Positions 30,451-31,329 of a stretch of DNA of 31,329 bases are shown here, piece after piece. The notes beneath the pieces are model-generated. The model made no database searches. It was not told the origin of the DNA and was given only the letters and a program-made list of their open reading frames with translations. The position numbers and the translations under genes were made by a program. Position 1 is the first letter of the stretch. Each line of letters starts with the position of its first letter. This stretch comes from CAVTWJ01 sp964525605 (GTDB taxonomy: Bacteria; Oederibacteriota; Muellerivitia; Muellerivitales; Muellerivitaceae). The stretch spans positions 1 to 31,329 of the forward strand of contig CAZGKT010000043.1 in assembly GCA_964525605.1 (NCBI GenBank), given 5' to 3'.

Positions 30451-30640
30451 ATTTTTAACCTTCCGGAAACCTGGGTTTCCCGTTCTTACCTCCCCTAACG
30501 GCCGTTTGGGATAAGACTTGAATCCCAGATGGTCCGGGTTTGAATGACCTTTACACCCATTATTCCCCGGCCTCCCTTGCTTCGCCCGACGGGACCCTCC
30601 TAACATTAAACCTGTTGATATTTCGAACCTAGGAGTTTCC

Positions 30641-31087
30641 ATGCCGCTCACCGAAGGAAGTCTCGCCCCCGATTTCAAGTTGAAATCCACCGATGGAAGC
30701 GTCGTGGAATTGTCCCGCTTCAAGGGAAAGAAGAATGTCGTCGTTTATTTCTACCCCAAGGACGACACGCCGGGCTGTACCAAGGAAGCCTGCAGTTTCC
30801 GGGACGACCTGCCCAAAATCATGGAAAAGGACGCGGTGGTCTTCGGCGTCTCCACGGACGGGCTGGAAAGCCACCACGCGTTCCACACGAAGTTCACCCT
30901 GAATTTCCCGCTCCTGTCCGACCACGACGGTTCGGTTTCCAAGGCCTATGACGCCTTCAACCCGGAAAAGGGGATGAGCCGCAGGGTCACCGCGGTGATT
31001 GATAAGGAAGGGAAGATCAAAAAATACTTCGCCCAGGTGAATCCCGAAGGCCACAGCCGGGAAGTGCTCGAAGCCATTCATTCGTAG
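30641..31087 (+). CDS. bcp: Peroxiredoxin Bcp/PrxQ type
   Basis: This 148-residue thiol peroxidase of the AhpC/TSA superfamily reduces hydrogen peroxide and organic hydroperoxides. The peroxidatic cysteine is Cys46 in DDTPGCTKEACSFRD (41-55), and the resolving cysteine is Cys51, five residues later, the arrangement of PrxQ/Bcp. The ATG follows TAGGAG at six nt. Length is typical. The protein probably works with thioredoxin in the cytoplasm. It is divergently arranged with the small helical gene (30127-30450). The intervening 190 nt contains a perfect TGGGAT/ATCCCA inverted repeat (30507-30512 and 30522-30527) and the palindrome AACGGCCGTT (30497-30506), possible operator sites. Confidence 0.94.
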   Translation: MPLTEGSLAPDFKLKSTDGSVVELSRFKGKKNVVVYFYPKDDTPGCTKEACSFRDDLPKIMEKDAVVFGVSTDGLESHHAFHTKFTLNFPLLSDHDGSVSKAYDAFNPEKGMSRRVTAVIDKEGKIKKYFAQVNPEGHSREVLEAIHS

Positions 31088-31114
31088 TTTTTTAAAATGT
31101 CTTGTTGGTTTAGG

Positions 31115-31260
31115 TGTCATCGCGAGGAGCCGCCCCAATCGGGACGGTTGGCGACGCGGCGATCCCAGTTCGCCTTTCGCGTTTGTCTTTTTACGTCTTA
31201 TTTAAACTGAGATTGCCACGTCATAAACGTCCCCTATACAGGGACATTCCTCGCAATGAT
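31115..31260. repeat. Nested palindromic repeat, GTCATCGCGAGGA ends
   Basis: TGTCATCGCGAGGA (31115-31128) and TCCTCGCAATGAT (31248-31260) are near-perfect inverted copies. An inner pair, GACGCGGCGATCCC (31153-31166) and GAGATTGCCACGTC (31209-31222), is also inverted. Each arm further holds its own small hairpin: CCGCCCC with GGGACGG (31130-31147), and GTCCC with GGGAC (31229-31245). The whole would fold as a cloverleaf-like cruciform. It is non-coding, and I recall similar GTCATTGCGAGGA repeats dispersed in other genomes. Confidence 0.65.
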
Positions 31261-31285
31261 AAAAAACAAGTAAAAGGTGGAACAA

Positions 31286-31329
31286 ATGAAAACATATGTC
31301 CAGAAGGTTCAATTCAAGGCCACGCCCAA
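31286..31329 (+). CDS. Start of a probable SRPBCC-family protein (truncated by window end)
   Basis: AAAGGTGG (31274-31281) precedes an ATG at 31286, and 14 complete codons are readable (MKTYVQKVQFKATP). The pattern resembles the start of SRPBCC/START or AHSA1-like proteins (a beta strand then a P-x-E-like turn), but the fragment is too short to be sure. The gene continues past the window. Confidence 0.35.
   Translation, partial: MKTYVQKVQFKATP

Overview
The window reads as an ordinary chromosomal segment of a GC-rich, probably diderm bacterium that I cannot place in a phylum from sequence alone. Support for a diderm comes from lipobox signal peptides, an O-antigen-ligase-like membrane protein, a SpoIID-domain protein in a setting with no sporulation genes, an ECF sigma / NrsF-type anti-sigma pair, a methyl-accepting chemotaxis protein and a type III glutamine synthetase. 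TTG and GTG starts are common. Genes are tightly packed and almost all on the + strand. The exceptions are a short DUF2934/PilZ pair (19-631), enolase (21747-23027) and a small unknown gene (30127-30450). I see no rRNA, tRNA, CRISPR array, prophage or transposase.

Layout. 19-4042: minus-strand DUF2934-PilZ pair, then tRNA 2-thiouridylase mnmA, a small exported glycine-rich protein and an RlmI-like rRNA methyltransferase. 4086-10572: a surface-polysaccharide block of sugar-nucleotide epimerase, GT4 glycosyltransferase, O-antigen-ligase-like protein with a TPR tail, and a DUF2723 GT-C-like membrane protein; the last two overlap by 4 nt. 10658-12907: a chlorite-dismutase/HemQ-like heme protein, then an ECF sigma factor and its NrsF-like anti-sigma partner behind a plausible ECF-type autoregulatory promoter. 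12998-17876: an HU-family protein on an apparently leaderless transcript, an unknown protein, a TPR-SpoIID protein, a lipoprotein, a gamma-glutamylcyclotransferase-like protein and an unknown protein. 17880-23027: a GH27 alpha-galactosidase-like protein, glutamine synthetase III, a bidirectional terminator and convergent enolase. 23278-31329: a quinone-oxidoreductase-like MDR protein with an unknown protein and a lipoprotein, a cysteine desulfurase, a chemoreceptor overlapping a GT-C glycosyltransferase, a small unknown minus-strand gene, a Bcp-type peroxiredoxin, a nested palindromic repeat, and the first codons of a possible SRPBCC protein.

Functional links: the cysteine desulfurase could supply the persulfide sulfur MnmA needs. 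The epimerase, GT4, ligase-like, DUF2723 and GT39-like proteins fit one surface-glycan theme. The HemQ-like protein, ECF/NrsF pair and peroxiredoxin fit heme or oxidative stress, but only loosely.

The most interesting signals are not a single new system. They are two promoters whose predicted +1 falls exactly on the A of an ATG, an HU protein lacking the intercalating proline, an NrsF-type pair with its own GTAACT-N16-CGTAA promoter candidate, and three structured intergenic elements that look like dispersed repeats.
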